A DNA stretch of 64,000 nucleotides from Methylobacterium sp. DB0501 (GCF_011043735.1 NZ_JAAKGV010000020.1:62001-126000); one strand, 5' to 3'; counted from the first letter of the stretch, positions 35,132-44,386 are shown. Notes: generated from the sequence alone by a model not told the origin. Translations and numbers: made by a program.

Positions 35132-35842
35132 TTAGGCCGCAGATATCTGCGTCTTGAGCGCACCAAGATCAGCAATCGCCACGGTTCGGCTGCCTGAAAG
35201 GGCGATCAGCCCCGCACCTTTCAACCTTGTCAGCTGCCGGCTCACGGTCTCGATGGTGATGCCGAGCACGTCCGCCATCTGGCCTCGCGTCAATGGAAGG
35301 TCGAACGTCACAGGCCCGCCATGGCTCGCCGAGCACCCACAGGGTCCCGCACGCGCAGCCATTTCGAGCAGCAGGCTAGTCACCTTTTCCGTGGCGGACA
35401 TGCGGGCCAGCGTCAGCATGCGTCCACGCGCCTCGTTGAGCGCCTTGAGAGTGCGCTGAAGCAGAAGGTTCTCCAGGCGCACATGATGCTCGAGAACGTG
35501 CTCGAAGGCTCCCCGGGGGAACGTGCAGAGCTCCGCGTCGGTCAGAGCCGTGATCGTGAAGTCGACTTCATCTGCGTAGGGTTGGCCAAAAAAGTCAGCT
35601 GCATAGAGAAGACCAACGATCTGCTCGCGTCCGTCACTTGCAGCTGCGGCCATCTTCAAAATCCCGTCTAGAAGATTGCCACAAAGAAGATTTTCGGCGC
35701 CCGACCACATTACAGTGGTGCCTGCCGAGACATGGCGGCGACGGCCGACACTATTCAGCGCCGTAAGCTCTTCATCGCTGAGACTGCCGCACAACGCTTG
35801 ATCACGAACAGCGCAGCCTGCGCAGAGATTGTTCATTTGCAA
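35132..35842 (-). CDS. FNR-type oxygen-responsive regulator (Crp/Fnr family)
   Basis: 236 residues. The N-terminal motif CAGCAVRDQALCG (C-x2-C-x7-C) plus Cys in DAELCTF near 108 gives the four cysteines of FnrN/FnrL-like [4Fe-4S] sensors. The cyclic-nucleotide-fold domain spans about 25-145; the DNA-binding domain has PLTRGQMADVLGITIETVSRQLTRL with E-x2-SR, which reads TTGA half-sites. So it probably acts on the FNR/FixK boxes in this window. It is encoded opposite to the oxidase operon; no box is seen in front of it. Confidence 0.88.
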   Translation of the reverse strand: MQMNNLCAGCAVRDQALCGSLSDEELTALNSVGRRRHVSAGTTVMWSGAENLLCGNLLDGILKMAAAASDGREQIVGLLYAADFFGQPYADEVDFTITALTDAELCTFPRGAFEHVLEHHVRLENLLLQRTLKALNEARGRMLTLARMSATEKVTSLLLEMAARAGPCGCSASHGGPVTFDLPLTRGQMADVLGITIETVSRQLTRLKGAGLIALSGSRTVAIADLGALKTQISAA

Positions 35843-36113
35843 TCTGTCCCCTTCAAACTACGAGAGCATGGTTCATGAGACCTTATATATTTGCGTCGCC
35901 AGAAGCATAAGCGTCTGGATTAATTTGGCTTGTGCATTGATTGCGACTTCAAAAGCTCCACATGGTCACATCAGGCTTCTCCGCCAGTAGGCGATGCAGC
36001 TGGCTTCAAGTCACACTTTTTATGCGTACCGATACGAAAAGGCGCAATAGGAATATACCTTATATGGCAATGGAGCTGCTGATCGGCCTCCAGGAGGTGG
36101 TCCAGGTTCAAAG

Positions 36114-36975
36114 TTAGTGCAGTGTTGGCGCTTGCTCCACGCGTGGCTTGGCCGGCGGTGCCGGTCGGGTGAACGCAGCCTGCCAAGCGGGCAAGCTTGG
36201 CACGAATACCTCTAGGGCTGGTGGTCGGTAGCCCAATGCGCCGCGCGCGCACCCCATTGTAGTGTCGCCGCCAGCTCTCGATGATGATCTGTGCCTCCTT
36301 TAGCGTGTGGAAGATCTCGCCGTTCAACAGTTCGTCTATTAGCTGTGCGTTGAAGCTCTCCGCGTACCCGTTCTCTCACGGTGAGCCAGGCATGGTGTAG
36401 GCTGCCTTTGCACCCACAGCGGTGATCCACTTCTGCACAGATTGGGCGATGAACCCCGGTCCATTGTCAGAGCGAACGTGCGCAGGTACGCTACACAGGA
36501 TGAACAAGTCCGAGAGCACATCGATCACGTCCGCTGCCTTGAGCTTGCGGGCCACCCGGATCGCCAGGCACTCGCGGGTGAACTCGTCGATGACGTTCAG
36601 CAGGCGGACCTTGCGCCCGTCATGCGTGCGCACCTCGACGAAGTCGTAGGACCAGACGTGGTCGCGGTGCTCGGGCCGCAGCCGGACACAGGAGCCATCC
36701 CCGTCCCACAATCGGCCCTTCTTGGGCTGACGGGCCGGCACCCTGAGCCCCTCCTGCCGCCACAGCCACTCGACCCGCTTGTCGTTGACCAGCCAGCCTG
36801 CCGCCCGCAGCAGGGCGGCGATCTTGCGGTAGCCGTAGCGGCCGTACCGGCGCGCCAGCTCGACCAGATCGGCCAGCAGCGCCGCCTCGTCGTCTCTCCC
36901 CCGCGGCACCTTGCGCTGCGTCGAGCGATGCTGCCCAAGGGCGCGACAGGCGCGCCGCTCGGAGACCGTCAGCAC
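36114..36975 (-). pseudogene. IS3-family transposase OrfB with TGA and frameshift
   Basis: DDE integrase of the rve family: VWSYDFVEVRTHDGRKV gives the first Asp, HVRSDNGPGFIAQ the second; the Glu sits in ENGYAESFNAQLIDELL, just after an in-frame TGA at 36376-36378 where Trp is normal (PGSPW to PGSP stop). Further on, near 36240, two bases are missing in VRPHSALGYRPP, after which the frame continues to TAA at 36114. The enzyme is therefore dead. Confidence 0.8.
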
Positions 36976-37016
36976 GGTCCGGACATGCTCGATGCAGGCG
37001 CGTCGGCGCGCGGGGC

Positions 37017-37295
37017 TCAGAAGTTTCCCCTGGCGGCCTCCTGCAGGATCAGCTTGTCGAGCGTGAGATCCGCGATCGCCTTGCGCAGCCGCTGGTTCTC
37101 GGTCTCCAGCTCCTTCATCCGGCGCACCTGGTCGGACTTCAGCCCACCGAACTCCTTGCGCCAGCGGTAATACGTGACCCCGATCACGCCAATCGCCTGG
37201 ATCGCGTCAGCCACGCTCTGCCCCTGCGAGACCAGCACGTCCACCTGCCGCAGCTTGGTCACCACCTCTTCCGGCTTGTGCTTCTTCGTTCCCAT
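37017..37295 (-). CDS. IS3-family transposase OrfA
   Basis: 92 residues from ATG 37295 (MGTKKHKPEEVVTKLRQVDV). A helix-turn-helix (IGVTYYRWRKEFGGL) is followed by the leucine zipper (KELETENQRLRKAIADLTLDKLILQEA). Typical length for the IS407 group, and its product would need OrfB, which is broken. Confidence 0.85.
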   Translation of the reverse strand: MGTKKHKPEEVVTKLRQVDVLVSQGQSVADAIQAIGVIGVTYYRWRKEFGGLKSDQVRRMKELETENQRLRKAIADLTLDKLILQEAARGNF

Positions 37296-37489
37296 CGCGT
37301 CCGTCCTCCGTCGGCTCAAAGCCATACTTCAGGGCGGACCATTCCGACGGGGGCTGACCAATCGCGAAGTCGGAAACCCGGCGGGCCGGCGCCGGCCTGT
37401 CCCGATAGGTGGAGAGGTCGTGCAGGCGCAGGAGCACGGGGTCCGGCAACCCGTGCTCTCGCCCTTGAGCTTATTGCAGGCGATCAAAG

Positions 37490-37563
37490 GAATTGCCTAC
37501 AACGGCTTGCAGGACGCCACGCCTCGGCGTACGTTGTAGGCAATTCGAGGGGGTGCCTACAAT
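37490..37563 (+). promoter_or_regulatory. Operator: 15-bp inverted repeat plus a third half-site at the start codon
   Basis: GAATTGCCTACAACG (37490-37504) and its perfect inverted copy (37532-37546) frame a 27-base spacer. A third TGCCTACAA (37554-37562) overlaps the ATG of the nucleotidyltransferase gene. The arrangement is that of an autoregulated promoter. Confidence 0.7.
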
Positions 37564-38725
37564 GAACGCGCGCTCCAATGAGCCGGAGAGCCTTCCCATT
37601 GCGCTCCAGTCGATGTTCGCCGACCTCGTCGAGCGGGCCTGGACGGGAAACCTACGCGACCTGGTTTCCAAAGGCGGCTCACCCTACGCGCGAGAGGTCC
37701 GCGGTCGCTCGTACTGGTACTGGCAGCCGGCCACGGAGCAAGGAAGGCGCCCTTCCGCCCGTTATATTGGCCCCGACAACGAACAGACCCGCACGCGCCT
37801 GCAAACGCTCAAGGATCACGCCGACAACCTGCGGGAACGCCGTGACCTGGTCCGCGCCCTGCGGGCGGCCCGCCTGCCCGTCCCGGACACCATGTCGGGC
37901 GACATCCTCGCGGCGATGGCCGAAGCCGGTGTCTTCCGGCTGCGTGCGGTCGTGGTAGGGTCCATGGCCTTCCAGACCTATCCTGGCCTCCTCGGGCACC
38001 GGCTTGCCGCCACGTTGAGCCGCACGGGAGACCTGGACGTCGGCCAGTTCCAGACCATCGCCATCGCGGTCGAGGACAGGATCGACGACGACCTGCAAAG
38101 CGTGCTGCGCTTCGTCGACCCACGCTTCGAGGCGGTCCCGGATGCCTTCGACGGACGTCGGACACAGCGTTATGCGCTGCGGCGGGGACGCGACGAGATC
38201 TTCTCCGTGGACATCCTCAGCCCTATGCGGGGTCCGGAGACATCCAGGGTCGCGGCCCTTCCCGCGATCAGGTCCGACGCGCAGATGCTGCGCTACCTCG
38301 ACTTCCTCCTCTACCAGGAGGTCAACAGCGTCGCCCTGCACGGCGCGGGCATCCCGATCAACGTTCCCGACCCTACGCGGTACGCACTCCACAAGCTCAT
38401 CGTTTCCCAGATGCGCCGCCATGACGATGCCCAAAGCCAGGCGAAGTCGCGCAAGGACCTCGACCAGGCCGCCGCGCTGATCACAATACTGTCGAAGGCA
38501 CGGCCCCACGACTTGCAGGACCTATGGCAAGAGCTCTGCGAGCGGGGGGCGGCCTGGCGGGAGAAGGCGACGCGCGGCCTCGCCTCGCTGCCGCCGCGCA
38601 TCGCTCTGGCACTTGGGGCGGACATCCAGATGGACACCCGGCATTCCCCTGCGAACCGTCAGCCCGCCGAGGACATGGAAGAGGAGGTGAGCAGGGAGGC
38701 CACCAATCCCATCGGGCACGGATAG
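37562..38725 (+). CDS. GSU2403-like nucleotidyltransferase-fold protein
   Basis: 387 residues from ATG 37562. N-terminal part (1-100) has FADLVERAWTGNLRDLV, GRSYWYWQ and YIGPD; the nucleotidyltransferase core at about 130-260 has RAVVVGSMAFQTYPGLLG then TGDLDVGQFQTIAI, giving the GS and DxD signature of the polymerase-beta-like fold. It matches the GSU2403/NTP_transf_8 family, whose role is unknown; some related families are toxins or antivirus factors, which is only a hint here. The C-terminal region is helical with KSRKDLDQAAALI. It sits alone between an IS and fixL, with its own inverted-repeat operator. Confidence 0.8.
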   Translation: MNARSNEPESLPIALQSMFADLVERAWTGNLRDLVSKGGSPYAREVRGRSYWYWQPATEQGRRPSARYIGPDNEQTRTRLQTLKDHADNLRERRDLVRALRAARLPVPDTMSGDILAAMAEAGVFRLRAVVVGSMAFQTYPGLLGHRLAATLSRTGDLDVGQFQTIAIAVEDRIDDDLQSVLRFVDPRFEAVPDAFDGRRTQRYALRRGRDEIFSVDILSPMRGPETSRVAALPAIRSDAQMLRYLDFLLYQEVNSVALHGAGIPINVPDPTRYALHKLIVSQMRRHDDAQSQAKSRKDLDQAAALITILSKARPHDLQDLWQELCERGAAWREKATRGLASLPPRIALALGADIQMDTRHSPANRQPAEDMEEEVSREATNPIGHG

Positions 38726-38822
38726 GCGGGTTCGCTGGCCGGCCTCACGAAGGAGGCCCTCGCCGGCGTCGACGGGACCGGCGGATTGCATGTCGTGCGA
38801 CAAATTCTGATCGGAGGATAGC

Positions 38823-40358
38823 TTGGAGTACGTGACAGCCTCCAGCGCGGCGGCTGAATCCGCCAGCGGCGCGAGCCGCCCCGAGGCGGCAACGGAGGTC
38901 GCCGTCATGACGCTCGACCGGGACGGCCGCGTCACGGCCTGGTACCCCGGCGCCGACCACGTCAGCGGCTGGCGCGAGGACGCGGTCGTCGGGCGGACGC
39001 TGACGCTTTTCCATCAGGAGGCGGACGTGGCCGCCGACAAGGCGAACCGCATCCTCGCCATCGCGCGCGAGACCGGCCGCTACGAGGAGCAGGGGATACG
39101 TCTGGATTCCGTAGGCAGGCCTTACGCCGCCAAGGTCCTGGTGATGCCGTTGCGCGGTACGGACGGCGAGGTCCTGGGCTACACCAAGGTGGTTTGGGGG
39201 CTGACGGAGCGGGTCGCCGCGGAAGAGGCGTTGCGCGCGCGAGAGGCGCACCTGCGCTCGATCCTCGACACCGTGCCGGACGCCATGGTGGTCATCGACG
39301 AGCAGGCCCGGATCAAGTCGTTCAGCGCCGCCGCCGTGCGCCAGTTCGGTTACGCGGAGGACGAGGTCACGGGCCGCAACGTCAGCCTACTGATGCCCGA
39401 GCCCTACCGCACCCAGCACGACACCTACATGGCCCGCTACCTCGCGACCGGGCAGCGGCGCATCATCGGCATCGGCCGCGTCGTGGTCGGCCAGCGCAAG
39501 GATGGCTCGACCTTCCCGATGGAGCTGTCGGTCGGCGAGATGCGCTTGGGCGGCGAGCGCTACTTCACGGGCTTCATCCGGGACCTAACCGAGCGCAAAC
39601 AGACCGAGACGCGCCTGCAGGAACTGCAGTCCGAGTTGGTGCACATGTCCCGCTTCACCGCGCTCGGCGAGATGGCCTCCACCCTCGCGCATGAGATCAA
39701 CCAGCCGCTGACCGCCATCGCCAGCTACCTTAAGGGCTGCCGCCGGCTCCTCAGCCGCATGGAGGGCCCCGAGGTCCCCATGCTCGCGGACGCAGTGAAC
39801 GAGGCGGCCGACCAAGCCTTGCGGGCCGGGCAGGTCATCCGGCACCTGCGCGAGTTCGTGGCCCGCGGCGAGAGCGAGCGGCACATCGAGGGCCTGCCCA
39901 AGCTGATCGAGGAGGCGAGCGCGCTGGCGCTGGTCGGCGCCCGGGAGAAGGGCGTGCACGTGCGCTTCGACCTCGACCCGGACGCGCCCTTGATCCTGGC
40001 CAACCGGATCCAGGTGCAGCAGGTGCTGCTGAACCTCATCCGCAACGCCATCGAGGCCATGCAGGACGCACCGCGGCGCGAGTTGGTCGTCGCCACGAAG
40101 GCCCTGCCCCCGGAGGGTCTCGTCGAGGTGCGCGTGGCCGACACCGGGACCGGCATTGCGCCGGAGGTGGCGGCGCAGCTCTTCCAGCCCTTCGTGACCA
40201 CGAAGGCGAACGGGATGGGCGTCGGCCTCTCGATCTGCCGCACCATCGTCGAGGCGCACGGCGGCAAGATCCAGGCCGGGCCAGGCCCGGACGGCGGAAC
40301 CACCTTCCGCTTCACCCTGCGCACGTTCGACCGGGAGGAATTGACGCATGTCGGCTGA
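38823..40358 (+). CDS. fixL: Oxygen-sensing histidine kinase FixL
   Basis: 511 residues from a TTG at 38823 with GGAGG 5 bases before it. Two PAS domains: PAS-A at about 20-140 and the haem PAS at about 145-265, where EPYRTQHDTYMARY supplies the proximal haem His (near 199) and RIIGIGR the FG loop Arg region. The kinase core has LAHEINQPLTAI (phosphoacceptor His near 300), NLIRNAIEAM, DTGTGI and GMGVGLSICRTIVE. No membrane helices, so a soluble FixL as in Bradyrhizobium. At low oxygen it phosphorylates FixJ, whose gene overlaps it by 11 bases. Confidence 0.93.
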   Translation: MEYVTASSAAAESASGASRPEAATEVAVMTLDRDGRVTAWYPGADHVSGWREDAVVGRTLTLFHQEADVAADKANRILAIARETGRYEEQGIRLDSVGRPYAAKVLVMPLRGTDGEVLGYTKVVWGLTERVAAEEALRAREAHLRSILDTVPDAMVVIDEQARIKSFSAAAVRQFGYAEDEVTGRNVSLLMPEPYRTQHDTYMARYLATGQRRIIGIGRVVVGQRKDGSTFPMELSVGEMRLGGERYFTGFIRDLTERKQTETRLQELQSELVHMSRFTALGEMASTLAHEINQPLTAIASYLKGCRRLLSRMEGPEVPMLADAVNEAADQALRAGQVIRHLREFVARGESERHIEGLPKLIEEASALALVGAREKGVHVRFDLDPDAPLILANRIQVQQVLLNLIRNAIEAMQDAPRRELVVATKALPPEGLVEVRVADTGTGIAPEVAAQLFQPFVTTKANGMGVGLSICRTIVEAHGGKIQAGPGPDGGTTFRFTLRTFDREELTHVG

Positions 40359-40968
40359 CGCGCTCGTGCACGTCGTGGATGATGACGCCGCGGTGCGGCG
40401 CTCGCTCGCCTTCCTGCTCGCCACGGACGGCTTGGCCGTGCGCGTGCACGAATCGGCCGTCGCCTTCCTGGAGGGCGTTGCTGAGGTCTCGGGCTGCGTC
40501 CTGACCGACGTGCGCATGCCCGACCTCGACGGCATCGAGTTGCTGCGGCGCCTCCGGCAGCGCGGGGCGATGCCGTCCGTGATCGTGATGACGGGGCACG
40601 CGGACGTGCCGCTCGCCATTGAGGCCATGAAGGAGGGGGCCCGGGACTTCATCGAGAAGCCGTTCGACGACGAGGTGCTGCTCGCCAGCGTCCGGGCCGC
40701 CCTCGCGCAGGCGGAGAGGAACGCGGACCTCACCGCCGGGAGCAAGGCGGTGCGGGAGCGCCTGGCCGCCCTGTCCGGGCGCGAGCGCCAGGTCCTGGAT
40801 GGCCTGGTCTCGGGCAAGGCCAACAAGGTCATCGGCCTCGACCTGGGGATCAGCCCCAGGACGGTGGAGATCTACCGGGCCAACGTCATGTCGAAGCTGC
40901 AGGCCGGCAGCTTGTCCGAACTCGTCCGCATGGCGTTGGCCGCCGGGCATCCGGCCGGCGGCGGCTGA
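40348..40968 (+). CDS. fixJ: Transcriptional response regulator FixJ
   Basis: 206 residues. Receiver at 1-120 with VVDDDAAVRRS, phosphoacceptor Asp in LTDVRMPDLDG, VMTGH and IEKPFDDE; LuxR-type HTH at about 140-205 (LSGRERQVLDGLVSGKANKVI, ISPRTVEIYRANVMSKL). When phosphorylated by FixL it activates fixK; a candidate site is present in front of the fixK gene at 41568. Confidence 0.93.
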   Translation: MSADALVHVVDDDAAVRRSLAFLLATDGLAVRVHESAVAFLEGVAEVSGCVLTDVRMPDLDGIELLRRLRQRGAMPSVIVMTGHADVPLAIEAMKEGARDFIEKPFDDEVLLASVRAALAQAERNADLTAGSKAVRERLAALSGRERQVLDGLVSGKANKVIGLDLGISPRTVEIYRANVMSKLQAGSLSELVRMALAAGHPAGGG

Positions 40969-41002
40969 CGCCGGCCGGGCGGACTTGGCCGCCACGCCGC
41001 GC

Positions 41003-41016
41003 TTGAGGCAGATCAA
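41003..41016 (+). promoter_or_regulatory. FNR/FixK box upstream of the receiver gene at 41071
   Basis: TTGAGGCAGATCAA, a full TTGA-N6-TCAA match, centred about 61 bases before the ATG. Confidence 0.7.
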
Positions 41017-41070
41017 GGCGACGGCTCGTCGTTCGACCTACGCGAGGACGACACTGAATCGGACGTTCCA

Positions 41071-41448
41071 ATGCCAAACCGAACAGGACCGGTGCTCGTC
41101 GTCGACGACGACGCCGCCGTCCGCAACTCCCTGAAGTTCGCCCTCGAACTCGAAGGGTTGGACGTGCGCCTCTACGAGGACGGCGCCGCGCTGCTCCGCG
41201 ACGCGGCACTGCCGCGGACGGGATGCCTCGTGGTGGACTACTGGATGCCTGGCATGGACGGGCTGGAGCTCGTCGGGCGCCTGCGCGACCGGGACGTCGC
41301 ACTTCCAGCCATCCTGATCACCGCCCGACCCACCGGCGACCTGCGGCACCGCGCGAGCCGTGCGGGTTTCCACGGCGTGGTTGAGAAGCCACTCGAAGAC
41401 GGAACCCTGCTCGACGGCATTCGGGACGCGCTCGTGGCGACAGCCTGA
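41071..41448 (+). CDS. Single-domain response regulator of the Fix cluster
   Basis: 125 residues, receiver only: VVDDDAAVRNSLKFALELEG, Asp in LVVDYWMPGMDG, ILITARP and VEKPLEDG. Between fixJ and fixK it may compete for FixL phosphate or dampen the cascade, as receiver-only proteins near FixLJ do in other Rhizobiales (inference). A box at 41003-41016 suggests feedback by FixK or FNR. Confidence 0.85.
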   Translation: MPNRTGPVLVVDDDAAVRNSLKFALELEGLDVRLYEDGAALLRDAALPRTGCLVVDYWMPGMDGLELVGRLRDRDVALPAILITARPTGDLRHRASRAGFHGVVEKPLEDGTLLDGIRDALVATA

Positions 41449-41466
41449 GGGGCGTGCCGCGCCTCC

Positions 41467-41508
41467 GTAAAACCCCTTAGGGGAGCCTCTTAAGGGAGGG
41501 ACCGGAAT
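41467..41508 (+). promoter_or_regulatory. Candidate FixJ-binding region of the fixK promoter
   Basis: GTAAAACCCCTTA at 41467-41479 resembles known FixJ sites (GTAA...CCTTA type), and two palindromes, CCCCTTAGGGG and CTCTTAAGGGAG, overlap or follow it. It lies about 70-100 bases before the fixK ATG. The match is by eye to a loose consensus. Confidence 0.4.
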
Positions 41509-41567
41509 TTTACCTGCGTCCGCCGAGGCGTAGCCATGGAGCCACGTTCCGCACCCCGGAGGCTCCC

Positions 41568-42248
41568 ATGCAGACCGCCCTCGCCACCGCCGGCCTCCCG
41601 CCCGTCCTCGCGGCGTCGCTGGCGGGCCGCGCCGTCCCGCTCCCGGCGACGGAGACGCGGGCCGGACTGCGCCGCACCGTCGCCGCGGAGGCGGAGATCT
41701 TCGCCGAGGGCGACCGGGCGGGCATGTTCTACAAGGTCGTCTCGGGCGTCGTCCGGACCTACAAGCTCCTCTCGGATGGGCGCCGCCAGATCGACGCCTT
41801 CCACCTGCCAGGGGACATCTTCGGCCTTGAGACTGGCGCGGAGCACCGCTTCAACGCCGAAGCGGTCACCGAGGCCAAGCTCGAAGTCCACCGCCGCGAG
41901 CCCCGCGCGCTGGCCGGCGGCGACGGCGCGCTGGCGCGGGAGGTCGTGGCCGCGATGATGAGCGGCCTGGAGCGGGCGCAGGACCATATGATGCTGCTCG
42001 GCCGCAAGTCGGCCCGGGAGCGCATCGCGACCTTCCTACTCACGATGTCGCGGCGGATGGCCTGCGGCGGGGCCGCGATGGAACTACCGATGTCGCGCAC
42101 CGACATGGCCGACCACCTGGGCCTGACCGTCGAGAGCGTCTCGCGCGCCGTGACGCAGTTGGAGCGGGACGGCCTGATCGCCCTGCCGCCAAACCGCCGA
42201 ATGGTGGTCGTCCGGGATGCCAAAGCCCTGGCCCGGCTCGCCGCCTGA
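41568..42248 (+). CDS. fixK: FixK-type transcription regulator (Crp/Fnr family)
   Basis: 226 residues without the N-terminal cysteine cluster of FNR, as in FixK. The effector fold has EIFAEGDRAGMFYKVVSGVVRTYKLLSDGRRQIDAFHLPGDIFGLE, all typical of rhizobial FixK; the HTH has PMSRTDMADHLGLTVESVSRAVTQLE with E-x2-SR, so it should bind the TTGA-N6-TCAA boxes here. GGAGG 6 bases before the ATG. The cascade FixL-FixJ-FixK to cbb3 oxidase is known in Bradyrhizobium and Sinorhizobium. Confidence 0.88.
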   Translation: MQTALATAGLPPVLAASLAGRAVPLPATETRAGLRRTVAAEAEIFAEGDRAGMFYKVVSGVVRTYKLLSDGRRQIDAFHLPGDIFGLETGAEHRFNAEAVTEAKLEVHRREPRALAGGDGALAREVVAAMMSGLERAQDHMMLLGRKSARERIATFLLTMSRRMACGGAAMELPMSRTDMADHLGLTVESVSRAVTQLERDGLIALPPNRRMVVVRDAKALARLAA

Positions 42249-42473
42249 CCTGAGGTGCCCGCGTCGGCGGCGGGACCGGATGCTCCCGTTGCCGAAGGTG
42301 CGTGGCAAATTCGCCGCCATCTGACTGCCGCCGAGGCGGCGGGCGACCTAAAACTGGTCAATCTGCAACCGGTTCTTTCGAGGAAACCCGGATTTTCTTC
42401 AATAGATTTAAATTTTCACCTCGAACCGCTCCGTATAATCGCGGGTTCCGGCGGCCGGTGGAAAGCGGCCGAG

Positions 42474-43596
42474 GTGGAGGCCGTCCGCAGGATAGCCTTG
42501 AGCCAGTTCCTCCTCACAGACACGCCCGCGCGCGCCGCGCGCTTGGCCCGGAGCCTCGACGCGCTGGGTCCCAGCCGGGTCATCGACCTGCTCGACCCCG
42601 CGGAAGTGGGCCTCGCGCCCGAACGGTCCACCGTCCGGGCCGTCATCAGCGACATCGCCTTCACGAGCTCCGCGCCGGTCGCGAGCCTCAAGCTGCACCT
42701 CGACCGCCTTGCGTCGCGCCGGACGCCCTACGTCTGCCTGCTGCGCGAGGACACCTCGCGCGCCCGCGCCCAGGCCATGGCGCTCGGGGCCGCGGGCATC
42801 CTGCCCCCGGGCCGGGCGTCGCCACCGGCTCGCAGAGGCCGTCTCGCCGCTCCTGCCCGCGCCGGAGGCGCCCGCGACCGTGCCGGAGGCGGCCGCCGGG
42901 GCCGGCGGATGCTGACCCGCATCTTCGAGCTCGCCCGCGGCGGCTCCGTCGTCCCGGAGGTCGTCTCCGCCGGAGCAGCCCTGATCGAGGGGCCCTGAGG
43001 CGCTCCGACCTGCGGGCCTGGCTCGACGTGGTCTGGCGCTTCGACGACGCCACGCACCAGCACTGCCTCCTCGTGGCCGGCCTCGCCGCCGGCTTCAGCC
43101 TCCACCTCGGCCTGCGCCGGGACGACTGCCGCAGGCTCACCGAAGCGGCCCTCCTGCACGACGTCGGGAAGTCGCGGATCCCGCTCGCCATCCTCAATAA
43201 GCCGGCCCGGCTCGACGGAGGGGAACTCGCGGCGATGCGGGCGCACCCGGTCCTCGGCCACGAGCTTCTCCGCGACGCCGCCTACGACGAGGCGCTCCTC
43301 GCCGTGGTGCGGTCCCACCACGAGCTCCTCGACGGGTCCGGCTACCCGGACGGCCTTCGCGGCGACGAGATCCCCGACATGGTCCGCATCGTCACCATCT
43401 GCGACATCTTCGGGGAGCTCATCGAGTGCCGCCCCTACAAGCCGCCGATATCGGGCGAGGCCGCCTACACCGTGCTGGAGGGCGAGGGCGTGTCCCGCCG
43501 CCCGAGACGGTCCGGGCCGTGCGGCGTGCCCTGGAGCGGGCCGGCGTCGAGCTCATCTTCGAACCGGGCAGGAAGCCCGGGGCCCGCGAGGCGTAA
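42474..43596 (+). pseudogene. HD-GYP domain protein with several frameshifts
   Basis: N-terminal part from about 42474 (VEAVRRIALSQFLLTDTPARA) reads to AAGILPPG near 42810; coding then jumps frame several times (RLAEAVSPLLPAPEAPATV, then MLTRIFELARGG...VVPEVVSAGA) and into the HD-GYP core from about 43005: RAWLDVVWRFDDATHQHC, LLHDVGKSRIPLAILNKP, HHELLDGSGYPDGLRG. A last shift near 43490 leads to PETVRAVRRALERAGVELIFEPGR and TAA at 43594. Metal and substrate motifs HD, HDxGK and HH..DGxGYP are intact. Shifts sit in GC-rich runs, so sequence error is as likely as decay. Confidence 0.65.
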
Positions 43597-43896
43597 CGGG
43601 CGCCCCGCTCACGGGAAAAGCAGCGTGCGCGGCGCGGCCCCGGACGCGAGCCGGGGGCCGACGGACCGACCGGCCAGCGGTCCCCCGGGCGCGTTCGCCA
43701 CCTCGGCAAGCGTAAGGACGAGGAATCCCACCACGTCTTCGGCACGGTGGCGAACGTGCGTGGATGGCGCCGCAGCCGAAGCGCGGGGGCCGAGGTTAGG
43801 ACGACGGCCGGCGCGCCCCGGTGCATCATGCCCCTTCCCGCCGGGAGCGGCGCGGGACCGGTCGCCGGTCACGCCGGACGTAACGGCGGCGATGGC
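43597..43896. other. Gap without a convincing gene
   Basis: 300 bases, very GC-rich. A minus-strand frame with EDVVGFLVLTLAEVANAP is open but has no start support. Confidence 0.3.
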
Positions 43897-44286
43897 TCAG
43901 GCCTCGCGCAGCCCGTCGAGGCGCTCGGCGTTCGGGCAGAACCCTCGATAGGTCCCGGCCGCCGTCCCGGCCCGTAGCTCGCGCGTGCAGTGGTTCCTCT
44001 CCGTGCAGCCGAGACAGGCTGCCTCAAGCGTGCGCATGGCCCCGGGCTCGCGCAGCCGGATGGCATCGGGGTCCAGATCCAGGCTGCGCATCAGCCTCAC
44101 CAGGTTGCGGACCTTCGCGACGGCTTCCGAAGACAGGGACGCCGGGCCAGGCTCGTTCGCCTCAAGCAGCGTGTCCATCATCTCCGCGTCGATGTCGCCG
44201 AGTTCCCGTGCTGCCCCCAGGAGACAACACCAACCGTTCATCGAGGTGATGACGCCGAAGGGATCGAAGGGGTCGGGCGTGGACAT
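43897..44286 (-). CDS. DUF6455-like cysteine-rich small protein
   Basis: 129 residues from ATG 44286. A helical N-terminal part is followed by LEAACLGCTERNHCTREL and YRGFCPNAERLDGL: four Cys with C-x2-C-x5-C spacing and a CPNA end, as in DUF6455. The cysteines suggest a bound metal or cluster; the function is unknown. It lies in the Fix region, but no box is seen directly upstream. Confidence 0.7.
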   Translation of the reverse strand: MSTPDPFDPFGVITSMNGWCCLLGAARELGDIDAEMMDTLLEANEPGPASLSSEAVAKVRNLVRLMRSLDLDPDAIRLREPGAMRTLEAACLGCTERNHCTRELRAGTAAGTYRGFCPNAERLDGLREA

Positions 44287-44386
44287 GGCAGCCTCTAGGG
44301 GTCTCAGGGTACCGCCGAGCCGGGCGACCCTTCGGTCAGGCGGAGGGGTCGGCACTGCCGCGCGACCGCGGGTGAGGTGGCGCGTC

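Larger units (their letters stand above)
36080..37360 (-). mobile_element. IS3-family (IS407-like) insertion sequence, inactive
   Basis: About 1281 bp. The ends TGATCGGCCTCC (36080 on) and, on the minus strand, TGGTCAGCCCCC (from 37360) are imperfect terminal inverted repeats that share a further GGTCC. Inside are orfA (37017-37295) and a broken orfB (36114-36975). No obvious target duplication is seen. Base composition of the DNA changes across it. Confidence 0.7.
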
